A stretch of DNA of 64,000 nt, taken from NCBI RefSeq assembly GCF_012848175.1, contig NZ_CP051651.1, forward strand, positions 310,001 to 374,000, written 5' to 3'. The translations under genes and the position numbers were made by a program. The notes under the pieces are model-generated. The model saw only the letters and a list, made by a program, of their open reading frames with translations, did no database searches and had not been told where the DNA came from. The stretch is from Xanthomonas campestris pv. badrii (GTDB taxonomy: Bacteria; Pseudomonadota; Gammaproteobacteria; Xanthomonadales; Xanthomonadaceae). Below are positions 62,975-64,000 of this stretch, in pieces; positions within the stretch are counted from its first letter, which is position 1, and every line of letters begins with the position of its first letter.

Positions 62975-64000
62975 GGCCAGGCGCACCGAGAGCGGCCTTC
63001 GGCGCCTGGCTGCGCCTGGCGACCATGGGCGCGCTCGGCGCAGTGCTCCTGCTGGCCGGCTGCCAGCGCGATGCGACGGTGACGGCCTCCACGGCGGCGC
63101 CCACAGCCTCCGCGCCGGCACGCGCCACCGAAGCAGCGCCGGCGCCTGCATCGCCGCCGGTGTTTGCATATGTGCCCAATCAACGCAGTGGCACGGTGTC
63201 GGTGATCGACACCGCCAGCGACACGGTGGTGCGCACGCTCGGTGCGCAGGGCCAGCTCGGCAAGCGCCTGCAGCAGGTGCTGCCCGGCCCGCAGGGGCTG
63301 CTGTATCTGATCGATGCGCAGCATCACCGGTTGATCGAACTGGACACCGCCAAGGACACCGTGGCGCGCCAGGTAGACATCGGCGAAAACGCCGAAGGGA
63401 TCGCACGATCGCCCGATGGCACCCAGTTCGCCGTGTGCGTGGAAGGACAGAACCAGGTGATGCTGATCGATGCGGCGCAGTTCCGCGTGCAGGAGGTCAT
63501 CGCCACGCGCGGGCAGGCACCGGAACATTGCGCGTACACGCCGGACGGGCAGTGGCTGCTCACCAGCAACGAAGGCTCCAACGACATGGACATGATCGAG
63601 CTGGCCACGCACCGGTCGCGCGGGGTGGTCGCCACCAGTGGACATCCGCGCGGGATGGCGTTCGCCCCGGACGGACACAGCGTCTACATTGCGCAGGAAA
63701 CCGCCAACGTGGTGGACGTGATCGATCTGAAGACCCGTACGCGCCGCGCCAGCCTGCCGGCCGGTGTACGCACCGCCGGGGTCACCCTGTCGGCTGATGG
63801 CGCGCGGCTGTACGCATCCAATGGCGGCGCCGGCACCGTGAGCGTGATCGACACCCGGCAGGGGCGCAGCGTGGCCGAGATTCCGGTCGGCTTGCGGCCC
63901 TGGAACCCGGCACTGACACCGGCTGGCGACAAGCTGTATGTGGCCAACGGGCGTTCCAACACGGTGAGCGTGATCGATACCGCCAGTTTGCGCGAACTCA
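62971..64000 (+). CDS. YVTN-type beta-propeller lipoprotein (cut by window end)
   Basis: 343 codons are visible. The lipobox LLAGC (Cys31) is followed by a short Ala/Pro linker. The propeller is built from YVTN repeats: AYVPNQRSGTVSVIDTAS, LYLIDAQHHRLIELDT, LYASNGGAGTVSVIDTR, LYVANGRSNTVSVIDT. This type occurs in PQQ-alcohol-dehydrogenase operons (PQQ-associated YVTN protein); its exact role is unknown. The ATG overlaps the cytochrome stop (ATGA). The 3' end lies outside the window. Confidence 0.85.
   Translation, partial: MRPGAPRAAFGAWLRLATMGALGAVLLLAGCQRDATVTASTAAPTASAPARATEAAPAPASPPVFAYVPNQRSGTVSVIDTASDTVVRTLGAQGQLGKRLQQVLPGPQGLLYLIDAQHHRLIELDTAKDTVARQVDIGENAEGIARSPDGTQFAVCVEGQNQVMLIDAAQFRVQEVIATRGQAPEHCAYTPDGQWLLTSNEGSNDMDMIELATHRSRGVVATSGHPRGMAFAPDGHSVYIAQETANVVDVIDLKTRTRRASLPAGVRTAGVTLSADGARLYASNGGAGTVSVIDTRQGRSVAEIPVGLRPWNPALTPAGDKLYVANGRSNTVSVIDTASLREL

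Overview
The window is a chromosomal segment of a gammaproteobacterial plant pathogen, almost certainly a Xanthomonas. The signs are an EngXCA-type secreted GH5 endoglucanase with a Pro-Thr linker and CBM2, degenerate IS1478-like (IS5) and other xanthomonad IS remnants, an uncoupled mdoH/opgH, an algZ-algR-hemC block, high GC over most of the window, and two families of short palindromic intergenic repeats. No rRNA, tRNA or CRISPR array was recognised.

Region 1 (1 to about 18.0 kb) is an accessory, visibly lower-GC surface-adhesion island. On the minus strand is a chaperone-usher fimbrial operon (subunit, chaperone, usher cut by the window start). It is followed by a graveyard of transposase fragments (IS1595-, ISL3-, IS630-, IS1478- and IS427-like) and a 95-bp MITE-like element with a second damaged copy. 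Between them sits a convergent phosphorelay pair: a BvgS-like hybrid sensor kinase with receiver and HPt, and a LuxR-type response regulator. The island ends with a 2,569-residue type Va autotransporter whose passenger holds five near-identical 137-168 residue repeats.

Region 2 (18.0 to 57.8 kb) is typical high-GC core chromosome. It contains endoglucanase engXCA divergent from a SulP transporter, two GGDEF proteins, an M28 peptidase, mdoH, an esterase, algZ-algR-hemC, a DUF481 outer-membrane protein, a WYL regulator, lipocalin, two S9A prolyl oligopeptidase-family enzymes flanking a P-loop kinase and an aminotransferase, and the lptM-dapF-DUF484-xerC cluster. It continues with hslVU, a GNAT/deaminase pair, a DHA2 MFS/HlyD efflux pair, ubiE, an M1 aminopeptidase lipoprotein, a small lipoprotein and a HAD phosphatase.

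Region 3 (58.5 kb to the end) is a tightly packed four-gene operon for periplasmic alcohol oxidation. It encodes a PQQ dehydrogenase with the Asp-X-Asp signature of lanthanide-dependent (XoxF/PedH-type) enzymes, a XoxJ-like binding protein fused to ankyrin repeats, a c-type cytochrome and a YVTN beta-propeller protein (cut by the window end). All four carry lipoprotein signal peptides without Asp at +2, which suggests the whole module is lipid-tethered, possibly to the outer membrane. This operon and the repeat-bearing autotransporter beside the phosphorelay pair are the most interesting parts of the window.
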